Below are positions 51,546 to 61,294 of a stretch of 64,000 nucleotides of DNA, piece by piece (the stretch's first letter is position 1; each line of letters begins with the position of its first letter). Below the pieces are notes generated by a model. The model had not been told where the DNA came from. It made no database searches and saw only the letters and a program-made list of their open reading frames with translations. The DNA lies in NCBI RefSeq assembly GCF_017877055.1, contig NZ_JAGIPG010000005.1:340642-404641 (forward strand). Direction: 5' to 3'. Made by a program: the position numbers and the translations under genes. The stretch comes from Neorhizobium galegae (GTDB lineage Bacteria > Pseudomonadota > Alphaproteobacteria > Rhizobiales > Rhizobiaceae).

Positions 51546-53813
51546 ATGAGAGACCTGTCGGCAGGTCCGCGCGTTCTGTTGAAGCGGCTGCGCGAATTGA
51601 TGGCGGAGCCGCTCGAGCCACAGGAGCGCCTTGACCGGATCGTCCGCCAGATCGCCAGCAACATGGTGGCCGAAGTCTGCTCGGTCTATGTGCTCCGCTC
51701 CGACGGCGTTCTCGAACTCTACGCGACCGAAGGTCTCAACAAGGAGGCGGTCCACACCTCGCAGCTGAAGATGGGCCAGGGCCTCGTCGGCACGATCGCC
51801 GCCTCCGCCCAGCCGCTCAATCTTTCGGATGCGCAGGCGCATCCGGCCTTCCGCTATCTCCCCGAAACCGGCGAAGAGATCTACCATTCCTTCCTCGGCG
51901 TGCCGATCCTGCGGGCTGGCCGCACGCTTGGCGTTCTCGTCGTCCAGAACAAGGCGAGCCGCAACTATCGCGAGGATGAGGTCGAGGCGCTTGAAACCAC
52001 GGCGATGGTGATCGCCGAGATGATCGCCACCGGCGAGCTCAAGAAGATCACCAGGCCCGGCCTCGAACTGGACCTGACGCGTGCCATCACGATCGAGGCC
52101 GACGCCTATAACGAGGGCATCGGCCTCGGCCATGTGGTTCTGCACGAACCGCGTATCGTCGTCACCAATCTCCTGAATGAAGATGCGGAGAAGGAAGTCA
52201 CGCGGCTGGCGGAAGCGCTCGGGTCCCTGCGCATCTCGATCGACGACATGCTGTCGCGTCGGGAAGTCTCCCAGGAAGGCGAGCATCGCGAGGTGCTCGA
52301 AACCTACCGGATGTTCGCCCACGACCAGGGCTGGGTCCGCCGCATGGAAGAGGCGATCCACAACGGGCTGACGGCGGAAGCCGCGGTCGAGAAGGTCCAG
52401 AGCGACACCAAGGCGCGGATGATGCGCCTGACCGATCCCTATCTGCGCGAGCGGATGCATGATTTCGACGATCTGGCCAACCGGCTTCTGCGCCAGTTGA
52501 CGGGCTTTTCCGGCCGCGCTTTCGACGAAGGTTTCCCGACGGACGCCATCATTCTCGCCCGCGCCATGGGTGCCGCCGAGCTGCTCGACTATCCGCGCGC
52601 CAGCCTGCGCGGCCTGGTGCTCGAAGACGGCGCAGTGACGAGCCATGTGGTGATCGTCGCGCGCGCGATGGGCATTCCGGTCGTGGGACAGGCGGCGGGC
52701 GTGGTGGCGCTTGCCGAAAACGGTGATGCGATCATCATCGATGGCGACGACGGCCAGCTTCACCTGCGGCCGGTCCTCGACCTGCAGAAGGCCTACGAGG
52801 AAAAGGTACGCCTGCGGGCCCGTCGCCAGGAACAGTTCAGGGCGCTCCGAGACGTCGAGCCGCTGACCAAGGACGGCAAGCGCATCAGCCTGCAGATGAA
52901 TGCCGGCCTGCTGGTCGATCTGCCGCAGCTTGTCGAATCCGGCGCGGATGGCATCGGCCTGTTCCGCACCGAACTGCAGTTCATGATCGCCTCGACCATG
53001 CCGAAGCTCGAGGAGCAGGAGAGCTTCTACCGCAACGTGATCAAGCAAGCGGCGGGCCGGCCGGTGACGTTCCGGACGCTCGACATCGGCGGCGACAAGG
53101 TCGTCTCCTATTTCCGGGCCCAGGAAGAAGAAAATCCGGCGCTCGGCTGGCGGGCGATCCGCCTGTCGCTCGACCGGCCCGGGCTTCTGCGCACCCAGCT
53201 TCGGGCGCTGCTCAGGGCAGCCGCCGGCGCCGAGCTCAAGATGATGCTGCCGATGGTGACCGAGGTTTCGGAAATCCATGCGGTGCGCGAGCTCATGCAG
53301 AAGGAAGTGCAGCATCTTTCGAAATTCGGCCACAGCCTGCCGCGCAAGCTGCAGTTCGGGGCGATGCTCGAAGTGCCGGCGCTGATGTGGCAGCTCGACG
53401 AACTGATGGCGGAAGTGGATTTCGTCTCGGTTGGCTCGAACGACCTGTTCCAGTTCACGATGGCGGCCGACCGCGGCAACGCTCGGGTTTCCGACCGTTT
53501 CGACAATCTCGGCAAGCCGTTCCTGCGCATTCTGCGCGATATCGCGCGGGCCGGCGAACGCAACAAGACGGTGGTGACGCTGTGCGGCGAGATGGCGGGC
53601 AAACCGCTTTCGGCCATGGCACTGCTCGGGGTCGGCTTCCGCTCGGTTTCCATGTCCCCGACCTCGATCGGGCCGGTCAAGGCAATGCTGCTCGGGCTTG
53701 ACATCGACCAGCTGTCGGCAGAATTGAACGCGGCGCTCGACGATACAAGGTCGTCGGAGCCGATCCGCGCGCTGCTTGTGCGGTTCGCCGCGGCCAACAA
53801 TATTCCGGTTTGA
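51546..53813 (+). CDS. ptsP: PTS-Ntr enzyme I (phosphoenolpyruvate-protein phosphotransferase)
   Basis: First enzyme of the nitrogen-type regulatory phosphorelay to NPr and EIIA-Ntr. The 755-aa protein has an N-terminal GAF domain (about 1-160), the PEP-utilising enzyme N-domain, the swivelling phospho-His367 in GAVTSHVVIVARAMG, and the C-terminal PEP-binding barrel (FRTEL near 480, VGSNDLFQF near 630). GGAGAA precedes the ATG. The lysC-ptsP-prfA-prmC order is typical of rhizobia. Confidence 0.94.
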   Translation: MRDLSAGPRVLLKRLRELMAEPLEPQERLDRIVRQIASNMVAEVCSVYVLRSDGVLELYATEGLNKEAVHTSQLKMGQGLVGTIAASAQPLNLSDAQAHPAFRYLPETGEEIYHSFLGVPILRAGRTLGVLVVQNKASRNYREDEVEALETTAMVIAEMIATGELKKITRPGLELDLTRAITIEADAYNEGIGLGHVVLHEPRIVVTNLLNEDAEKEVTRLAEALGSLRISIDDMLSRREVSQEGEHREVLETYRMFAHDQGWVRRMEEAIHNGLTAEAAVEKVQSDTKARMMRLTDPYLRERMHDFDDLANRLLRQLTGFSGRAFDEGFPTDAIILARAMGAAELLDYPRASLRGLVLEDGAVTSHVVIVARAMGIPVVGQAAGVVALAENGDAIIIDGDDGQLHLRPVLDLQKAYEEKVRLRARRQEQFRALRDVEPLTKDGKRISLQMNAGLLVDLPQLVESGADGIGLFRTELQFMIASTMPKLEEQESFYRNVIKQAAGRPVTFRTLDIGGDKVVSYFRAQEEENPALGWRAIRLSLDRPGLLRTQLRALLRAAAGAELKMMLPMVTEVSEIHAVRELMQKEVQHLSKFGHSLPRKLQFGAMLEVPALMWQLDELMAEVDFVSVGSNDLFQFTMAADRGNARVSDRFDNLGKPFLRILRDIARAGERNKTVVTLCGEMAGKPLSAMALLGVGFRSVSMSPTSIGPVKAMLLGLDIDQLSAELNAALDDTRSSEPIRALLVRFAAANNIPV

Positions 53814-53853
53814 TGATTGAATGATGGCTATTGGTCGAGCTATGTGCTCTCAC

Positions 53854-53948
53854 CGTCATCCTCGGTCCACGGATCACGTCCGAGGATTTCTCCAGGATCT
53901 GCTACCTATCGGCGTGGATAGATCCCCGGGACAGGCCCGAGGATGACG
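53854..53948. repeat. Palindromic intergenic repeat with 12-bp terminal inverted arms
   Basis: CGTCATCCTCGG at the left end and CCGAGGATGACG at the right end are perfect inverted repeats 95 bases apart. GGATC/GATCC (about 53895-53925) pairs inside. This type, built on GTCATCCTCGG, is common between genes in Rhizobiales. It fills the ptsP-prfA gap. Confidence 0.75.
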
Positions 53949-53972
53949 AACGGCATAGTTGGAGTTTTATAA

Positions 53973-55051
<1,079 letters not shown>

Positions 55052-55055
<4 letters not shown>

Positions 55056-55915
55056 CGATACTTTCCGCAGCCGTCGCGGATGCCAGATCCAGGTTTTCGG
55101 CGGTGGGCCTGCCGGATGCGGCCATCGAGGCGCGGCTGCTGATCGGCGGGCTGCTCGGGCTTTCGAGCACCGAAGTCTTTACCGGCGGCGACCGGCTGCT
55201 GACGGAGGAAGAAACCTTCCGGATTTCGAAAGCGGTCGAGCGCCGCTTGAAACGGGAGCCGGTGCACCGCATATTAGGATCACGTGAATTCCACGGCATG
55301 GAGCTCCTCATTTCGAAGGAAACGCTGGAGCCGCGCCCGGACACCGAAATCCTGGTGGATTCGATGCTTGCCTATGTGAGGCAGATTGTCGCAGACAAGG
55401 GTTTTGCGCGTATTCTCGATCTTGGGACCGGCACCGGCGCGATCGTTCTCGCGCTCCTCAAGGAGAGCCCGGAGGCTCAAGGGATCGGCAGCGATATCTC
55501 GGAGGATGCCCTGCTGACGGCGACAGAAAATGCCGCCCGGTTGGGAATGTCCGAAAGATTTCAGGCGATCCGCAGCCATTGGTTCGACGCAATTTCAGGG
55601 TGTTTCGACATAATCGTGTCAAATCCGCCCTATATACGAAGCGATGTTATCCCCGCACTGGAACCGGAAGTCCGGGATTTTGATCCGCTGGCAGCGCTAG
55701 ATGGAGGTCCGGATGGGCTCGAAGCCTATCGCGCGATTGCAGCGAGTGCGGGAGATTTCCTCGAAAAAGACGGCGTTATCGGCGTCGAGATCGGGTTCGA
55801 TCAGAAGGAAACCGTGAGCGCGATTTTCCGTGTCGCCGGCTTTACGCTGGCGGAAGCGGTGCGCGACTACGGCGATAATGATCGGGTTCTCGTATTTACC
55901 GTGAATCATCCTTGA
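55052..55915 (+). CDS. prmC: Release factor glutamine methyltransferase
   Basis: Methylates the glutamine of the GGQ loop of release factors. The 287-aa protein has an N-terminal helical domain, motif I ILDLGTGTGA (121-130) and the catalytic NPPY at 191-194. It overlaps prfA by 4 bases. Confidence 0.95.
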
Positions 55916-56216
55916 TTTTGCAGGCAAAAGAAAAGGCTTGGATTCCCGGAGGAAGCGGGATAGCTTGCAGATACGCACTGGGACGGCTGGGAATGAACAG
56001 CGATTCGTTCGGGTTACAGGGCAACCCTTTGATCCATCTCTTTTCGAAGAGTTGCGAAGGTTGAACAATTCCCGGTGCGTGAATCAGTTAATTTGACTTT
56101 CACAAGCGGCAGGACGCTTTGATCGGCCTGTGCGCGGCACGCGAAGTCTTGTTCGGCTCTGTCCGACAGGCCGCGTGGCCCCTTATCAGCGAAGACAGAG
56201 AATTGGTGAAAGATAG
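55916..56216. other. Gap between prmC and the DUF4167 gene
   Basis: 301 bases without a gene. TTGACT at 56093-56098 is a good -35 element for the DUF4167 gene, but the -10 region downstream is poor. I see no strong terminator after prmC. Confidence 0.4.
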
Positions 56217-57071
56217 ATGAGGCCAGGACAGCAGAACAAACGCGGTCGAGGTCGCGGCAGTAACAATAATAACAATAGCGGCGGCGGCGGAAATAACAAC
56301 TTCAACCGCAAGGGCGGCAATCCTCTTAGCCGCACCTATGATAGCTCCGGACCGGATGTGAAGATCCGCGGAACCGCCCAGCATATCGCCGAGAAGTATA
56401 GTCAGCTCGCCCGTGATGCCCAAAGCTCCGGCGACCGCGTGATTGCGGAGAACTATCTCCAGCACGCCGAACACTACAACCGCATCATTGCCGCCGCACA
56501 GGCGCAGATGCAGGACAGGTTCCAGCACGACAATCGTGGCGACTATCAGGATCGGGACGGCAACGTTCAGGATCAGGACGACATGGACAATAATGAGGGC
56601 GAGGACAGCGGTTACTCGCAACAGCCGTCCATGGACGAAGCGCCGCAACCCCAGCCGCAGGCTCAGCACCAGCAGCCTCGCCGGGAACAGCGCGAGCCTC
56701 GCGAGCAGCGGGAACCCCGTGAACAACGGGAGCCCCGCGAACAGCGTGACCAGCAGCGCGAACGCCCCCGCCGCGAAAATCGTCCGGAACAGCCGGCCGT
56801 CGCGGCGGTTCCGACCCAGGTCGCAGCACCTCAGCCAGTCGCTCCGGTCGTTGATGGTTCCGGTCCGCAACCGGTGATCGAAGGCACGCCTGCGGAAGTG
56901 GCGGTCGAGGAAGAGGCGCAGGCAGAAGCCGCTCCGCGCCGCCGCCGCGCCGCCGGCAGCCGTCCGCGTCGTCCGCGTCGTGGCGAAGGCGCCGGTGAAG
57001 AGGGCGGTTCCGAAGGCGAGGCCTCGGGCGACGGCTCGCAGCCGGCCCTGGCGGATGCCGCTTCGGAATAA
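56217..57071 (+). CDS. DUF4167 domain-containing protein
   Basis: A 284-aa protein. The N-terminus is RG- and Asn/Gly-rich (residues 1-37), then comes the conserved DUF4167 helix pair SRTYDSSGPDVKIRGTAQHIAEKYSQLARDAQSSGDRVIAENYLQHAEHYNRII (about 38-100). A long disordered acidic, then Arg/Glu-repeat, then Ala/Arg-rich tail follows. The RG-rich start suggests RNA binding. It is a hallmark of Rhizobiales near prmC and clpB. Function is unknown to me. Confidence 0.88.
   Translation: MRPGQQNKRGRGRGSNNNNNSGGGGNNNFNRKGGNPLSRTYDSSGPDVKIRGTAQHIAEKYSQLARDAQSSGDRVIAENYLQHAEHYNRIIAAAQAQMQDRFQHDNRGDYQDRDGNVQDQDDMDNNEGEDSGYSQQPSMDEAPQPQPQAQHQQPRREQREPREQREPREQREPREQRDQQRERPRRENRPEQPAVAAVPTQVAAPQPVAPVVDGSGPQPVIEGTPAEVAVEEEAQAEAAPRRRRAAGSRPRRPRRGEGAGEEGGSEGEASGDGSQPALADAASE
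56685..56756 (+). repeat. 18-bp tandem coding repeat
   Basis: About four copies of an 18-base unit (consensus GAACAGCGGGAGCCCCGC) encode EQREPR repeats of the DUF4167 protein. The last copy is degenerate. Copy number probably varies between strains. Confidence 0.8.
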
Positions 57072-57100
57072 GCCCACGGGCGGGAATAACCCAGATCAAG

Positions 57101-57131
57101 AAGGCCGCTCGGGAAACCGGGCGGCCTTTTT
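57101..57131 (+). terminator. Intrinsic terminator of the DUF4167 gene
   Basis: AAGGCCGC-type and GCGGCCTT-type arms form the stem, followed by five T. It lies between the convergent DUF4167 and DAHP synthase genes. Confidence 0.8.
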
Positions 57132-57157
57132 CATTGAGCAAGAATAACCCATCTGCT

Positions 57158-58240
57158 TCAGATGTGGGCCTTGCGCCGTTCGCGGGCGGCGCGGGCAAGG
57201 TCTTCGAGCACCGTGACGGATGTTTCCCAGTCGATGCAGCCGTCGGTGATGCTCTGGCCGTAGGTGAGCGACTTGCCGGGCACCAGATCCTGGCGGCCGC
57301 CGATGATATTGCTCTCGATCATCATGCCCTTGATGGCCATGTTGCCGGCAGCGATCTGCGTCGCGACGTTCTTCACGACCAGCGGCTGGTTCATCGGATC
57401 CTTGCCGCTGTTGGCATGGCTGGCGTCGATGAGGATGCGTGGCTCCAAACCGCGTTTTACCGCCTCCCTGGAAACGGCCTCGACATCGGCCGCCTCGTAG
57501 TTCGGCCGCTTGCCGCCGCGAAGGATGACGTGGCAATCCTCGTTGCCGGTCGTCGTGGCGATTGCGGCCCGGCCGTCCTTGGTCACCGCCGGAAAATGGT
57601 GCGTCTGCGAGGCGGCCAGTATGGCATCGAGCGCCACCGCGACGCCGCCATCGGTGCCGTTCTTGAAGCCGATCGGGCAGGAGAGGCCTGACGCGAGCTG
57701 GCGGTGCACCTGGCTTTCGGTCGTCCGCGCGCCGATCGCGCCCCAGCTGACGAGGTCGGCGATATATTGCGGCGTGATCGTATCGAGGAATTCGCAGCCC
57801 GCCGGAAGACCCATCGCATTGATGTCCAGAAGAAGCTGCCGGGCGATCCGCAAACCCTCTTCGATCCGGTAGCTGCCGTCGAGATGCGGGTCGTTCATCA
57901 GGCCCTTCCAGCCGACGGTGGTGCGCGGTTTTTCGAAATAGACGCGCATGACGATTTCGAGATCGCCATTGAAACGTCGTCGCTGTTCTTCCAGCCGGGC
58001 CGCATAGTCCCTCGCCGCGACCGGGTCGTGGATGGAGCAGGGACCAATAACGACGATCAGCCGATCGTCCTCATTATCAAGGATGCGATGAACGATGTCG
58101 CGCGTCCGGGTGACGGTTTCGGTGACCGCATCATCGCGCGGGATTTCGGCGATGATGTCGGCGGGCATGGTCAGCGGGGTGAGCTCGACGATACGGCGAT
58201 CATCGACAGTATTCGCGGGATTGGCATTCGGCACGGGCAT
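57158..58240 (-). CDS. 3-deoxy-7-phosphoheptulonate synthase, type I (AroF/G/H class)
   Basis: Joins PEP and erythrose-4-phosphate in the first step of the shikimate pathway. The 360-aa protein is the type I-alpha enzyme: VVIGPCSIHD with the metal Cys68, the PRTTVGWKG loop, GARTTESQVHRQLASGLSCPIGFKNGTDG and DASHANSGKDP. Many Rhizobiaceae rely on a plant-like type II enzyme, so this may be an additional, separately regulated copy. AGGAG precedes the ATG. The leader upstream contains a candidate attenuator. Confidence 0.93.
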   Translation of the reverse strand: MPVPNANPANTVDDRRIVELTPLTMPADIIAEIPRDDAVTETVTRTRDIVHRILDNEDDRLIVVIGPCSIHDPVAARDYAARLEEQRRRFNGDLEIVMRVYFEKPRTTVGWKGLMNDPHLDGSYRIEEGLRIARQLLLDINAMGLPAGCEFLDTITPQYIADLVSWGAIGARTTESQVHRQLASGLSCPIGFKNGTDGGVAVALDAILAASQTHHFPAVTKDGRAAIATTTGNEDCHVILRGGKRPNYEAADVEAVSREAVKRGLEPRILIDASHANSGKDPMNQPLVVKNVATQIAAGNMAIKGMMIESNIIGGRQDLVPGKSLTYGQSITDGCIDWETSVTVLEDLARAARERRKAHI

Positions 58241-58270
58241 GGCTCCTGTTTGGTCATACCGTGCGGAATT

Positions 58271-58299
58271 GAAAAAGCCGCCAGGTAGACTAGCGGCTT
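58271..58299 (-). terminator. Attenuator terminator in the DAHP synthase leader
   Basis: On the minus strand AAGCCGC (58299-58293) pairs with GCGGCTT (58281-58275) around an 11-base loop and runs into five T (58276-58272). It lies about 30 bases upstream of the start codon and downstream of a leader peptide, so it should stop transcription before the gene. Confidence 0.8.
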
Positions 58300-58326
58300 G
58301 AGGGAATGTCGTTGCGTCGAAATCAG

Positions 58327-58401
58327 CTACGCACGGACCCGCATCCGCTGGGGAAAGCGGTAGCTATAAAATCGCGAGGCGTGGGTGGACGTGAATGACA
58401 T
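58327..58401 (-). CDS. Candidate leader peptide of the DAHP synthase gene
   Basis: A 24-codon ATG-to-TAG frame. Three Phe and two Tyr codons occur in 24, clustered as RFYSYRF at residues 10-16. The ribosome site is weak (AGAGAAA). A hairpin formed by CCGCT (58356-58360) and AGCGG (58345-58349) overlaps the end of the frame. AGCGG could also pair with CCGCT of the terminator stem (58292-58296), giving an antiterminator. The layout is that of an aromatic amino acid attenuator. Confidence 0.65.
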   Translation of the reverse strand: MSFTSTHASRFYSYRFPQRMRVRA

Positions 58402-58618
58402 GGGGTTTCTCTATTCGCTCGACCGCGGATTGTCACGCGGAAATTTGTGACGTCTTCTGCCGACGGATTTTGACCTTCTGAACTCTTTAAACACGAGAAT
58501 CCGCTTACCATATCTCCAGCAACGCCGAGATTTCGGCAGGGCTTGCCTTTGAGGGAGCTCAATCTCAATCATCGGTTCGTGCCGTATCATGGGCGGGTCG
58601 ATCACTGGAGGTATCACA

Positions 58619-61219
58619 ATGAACATCGAAAAATACTCCGAGCGCGTCCGCGGTTTCCTGCAGTCGGCTCAGACCCAGGCTTTGGCTTCGGGCCACCAGC
58701 AGTTCACGCCCGAACATGTGCTGAAGGTGCTGCTCGACGACGATCAGGGCATGGCGTCCTCGCTCATCGATCGCGCCGGCGGCAACGCCAAGGAAGCGCG
58801 CATTGCCAATGACGCCGCACTCGCCAAGCTTCCCAAGGTTTCCGGCGGCGGTGGCGAGATTTATCTCTCCCAGCCGCTCGCCAAGGTTTTTTCGACCGCG
58901 GAAGAGGCCGCCAAGAAGGCCGGCGACAGTTTCGTCACTGTCGAACGCCTGTTGCTGGCACTTGTCATCGAAAGCTCGGCTTCGACATCCGCGACCTTGA
59001 AGAAGGCCGGCGTGACGGCGCAGGGATTGAACCAGGTCATCAATGATATCCGCAAGGGACGCACTGCCGACGGCGCCAATGCCGAGGCCGGTTTCGAGGC
59101 CCTGAAGAAATATGCGCGGGATCTCACGGCGGAAGCCCGTGACGGCAAGCTCGATCCGGTGATCGGCCGCGACGACGAAATCCGCCGCACGATCCAGGTT
59201 CTCTCCCGCCGCACCAAGAACAATCCGGTGCTGATCGGCGAACCCGGCGTCGGCAAGACGGCGATCGCCGAGGGCCTGGCGCTGCGCATCATCAACGGCG
59301 ACGTGCCGGAAAGCCTGAAAGACAAGAAGCTGATGGCGCTCGACATGGGTGCCCTGATCGCCGGCGCGAAATATCGCGGCGAGTTCGAGGAGCGCCTGAA
59401 GAGCGTGCTCAACGAGGTTCAGTCGGAAAACGGCGAGATCATCCTGTTCATCGACGAGATGCACACGCTGGTCGGGGCCGGCAAGTCCGACGGGGCGATG
59501 GACGCTTCCAACCTCCTGAAGCCGGCGCTTGCCCGCGGCGAACTGCATTGCGTCGGTGCGACCACGCTCGACGAATATCGCAAGCACGTGGAAAAGGATC
59601 CCGCACTTGCCCGTCGTTTCCAGCCTGTCATGGTCGAGGAGCCGACGGTCGAGGATACGATCTCGATCCTGCGCGGGCTGAAGGAAAAATATGAGCAGCA
59701 CCATAAGGTTCGGATCTCGGATTCGGCCCTGGTCGCGGCTGCGACGCTGTCCAACCGCTACATTACCGACCGGTTCCTGCCCGACAAGGCGATCGACCTG
59801 ATGGACGAAGCCGCTTCGCGGCTGCGCATGCAGGTGGATTCCAAACCTGAAGAGCTCGATGAACTCGACCGGCGCATCATGCAGCTGAAGATCGAGCGCG
59901 AAGCCCTGAAGAAGGAAACCGACAGCGCTTCGGCCGACCGGCTGCAGCGGCTGGAAAGCGAAGTCACCTCGCTCGAGGAGCAGGCGGATGCGCTGACGGC
60001 CCGCTGGCAGGCGGAAAAGCAGAAGCTCGGCCTTGCCGCCGATCTCAAGAAGCAGCTCGATGAGGCCCGCAATGAATTGGCGACGGCCCAGCGCAAGGGC
60101 GAGTTCCAGCGTGCCGGGGAGCTTACCTATGGCGTGATCCCCGAGCTGGAAAAGCGTCTCGTGGAAGCCGAAGCCCAGGACAGCTCGACCAATGCCATGG
60201 TGCAGGAAGTCGTGAACCCGGATGCGATCGCCCATGTGGTGTCGCGCTGGACCGGCATTCCGGTCGACAAGATGCTGGAAGGCGAGCGCGACAAGCTGCT
60301 GAGGATGGAAGACGAACTGGCGAAATCCGTCGTTGGCCAGGGCGATGCGGTTCAGGCCGTCTCGCGCGCGGTTCGGCGTTCGCGCGCCGGCTTGCAGGAT
60401 CCGAACCGGCCGATCGGCTCGTTCATTTTCCTCGGCCCGACCGGCGTCGGTAAGACAGAGCTGACTAAATCGCTCGCCCGCTTCCTGTTCGACGACGAAA
60501 CCGCGATGGTGCGCATGGACATGTCGGAATACATGGAGAAGCACTCCGTGGCGCGGCTGATCGGTGCGCCTCCGGGCTATGTCGGTTATGACGAAGGCGG
60601 TGCGCTGACCGAAGCCGTCCGCCGCAAGCCCTACCAGGTCGTGCTGTTCGACGAGATCGAGAAGGCGCATCCTGATGTGTTCAACGTTCTCCTGCAGGTG
60701 CTCGACGACGGGCGCTTGACGGACGGGCAGGGCCGCACGGTCGACTTCAAGAACACGATGATCATCATGACCTCCAATCTCGGGGCGGAATACCTGACCG
60801 CTCTTCGCGAGGACCAGGATTCCGAAAGCGTGCGCGAGCAGGTGATGGATGTGGTGAAAGCCTCGTTCCGGCCTGAATTCCTCAACCGCGTCGACGAGAT
60901 CATTCTGTTCCACCGCCTGAAGCGTAACGAGATGGGCGCGATCGTCGATATCCAGATGAAGCGGCTGCTGTCGCTTCTGGCGGAGCGGAAGATCAGCATC
61001 GATCTCGGTCCGGACGCCCGCGAATGGCTGGCCGACAAGGGTTACGACCCGGTCTATGGCGCGCGTCCGCTGAAGCGGGTGATCCAGAAGTTCGTGCAGG
61101 ATCCGCTCGCAGAGCAGATTCTCGGCGGCCAGATCCCGGACGGCTCGGCCGTTGCGGTCTCGGCCGGTTCGGACCGGCTGCTGTTCCGGGTCAAACGGGT
61201 TGTGAGCGAAGCTGCGTAA
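58619..61219 (+). CDS. clpB: ATP-dependent disaggregase ClpB
   Basis: Hexameric AAA+ chaperone that dissolves protein aggregates with DnaK. The 866-aa protein has the N domain (1-145), AAA-1 with Walker A GEPGVGKT at 207-214, the coiled-coil M domain (about 400-525), and AAA-2 with Walker A GPTGVGKT at 606-613. I chose the ATG at 58619, seven bases after GGAGGT. A CTTG at 58542-58545 could be part of a heat-shock sigma promoter, but I cannot fix the -10. Confidence 0.96.
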   Translation: MNIEKYSERVRGFLQSAQTQALASGHQQFTPEHVLKVLLDDDQGMASSLIDRAGGNAKEARIANDAALAKLPKVSGGGGEIYLSQPLAKVFSTAEEAAKKAGDSFVTVERLLLALVIESSASTSATLKKAGVTAQGLNQVINDIRKGRTADGANAEAGFEALKKYARDLTAEARDGKLDPVIGRDDEIRRTIQVLSRRTKNNPVLIGEPGVGKTAIAEGLALRIINGDVPESLKDKKLMALDMGALIAGAKYRGEFEERLKSVLNEVQSENGEIILFIDEMHTLVGAGKSDGAMDASNLLKPALARGELHCVGATTLDEYRKHVEKDPALARRFQPVMVEEPTVEDTISILRGLKEKYEQHHKVRISDSALVAAATLSNRYITDRFLPDKAIDLMDEAASRLRMQVDSKPEELDELDRRIMQLKIEREALKKETDSASADRLQRLESEVTSLEEQADALTARWQAEKQKLGLAADLKKQLDEARNELATAQRKGEFQRAGELTYGVIPELEKRLVEAEAQDSSTNAMVQEVVNPDAIAHVVSRWTGIPVDKMLEGERDKLLRMEDELAKSVVGQGDAVQAVSRAVRRSRAGLQDPNRPIGSFIFLGPTGVGKTELTKSLARFLFDDETAMVRMDMSEYMEKHSVARLIGAPPGYVGYDEGGALTEAVRRKPYQVVLFDEIEKAHPDVFNVLLQVLDDGRLTDGQGRTVDFKNTMIIMTSNLGAEYLTALREDQDSESVREQVMDVVKASFRPEFLNRVDEIILFHRLKRNEMGAIVDIQMKRLLSLLAERKISIDLGPDAREWLADKGYDPVYGARPLKRVIQKFVQDPLAEQILGGQIPDGSAVAVSAGSDRLLFRVKRVVSEAA

Positions 61220-61242
61220 GTCAGGCTGAACATTAAAAGCAG

Positions 61243-61265
61243 AACGGCGGCTCCGGCCGCCGTTT
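61243..61265 (+). terminator. Intrinsic terminator of clpB
   Basis: AACGGCGGC and GCCGCCGTT pair around a short loop and run into TTTT. It lies between the convergent clpB and M23 genes and may work in both directions. Confidence 0.85.
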
Positions 61266-61294
61266 TCGTCTGCGGATCCGGCCTGGTAACAGCC

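Noticed and set aside
58565..60913. A 782-codon minus-strand frame opposite clpB
   Set aside because: It is an antisense shadow of ClpB with no recognisable domain.
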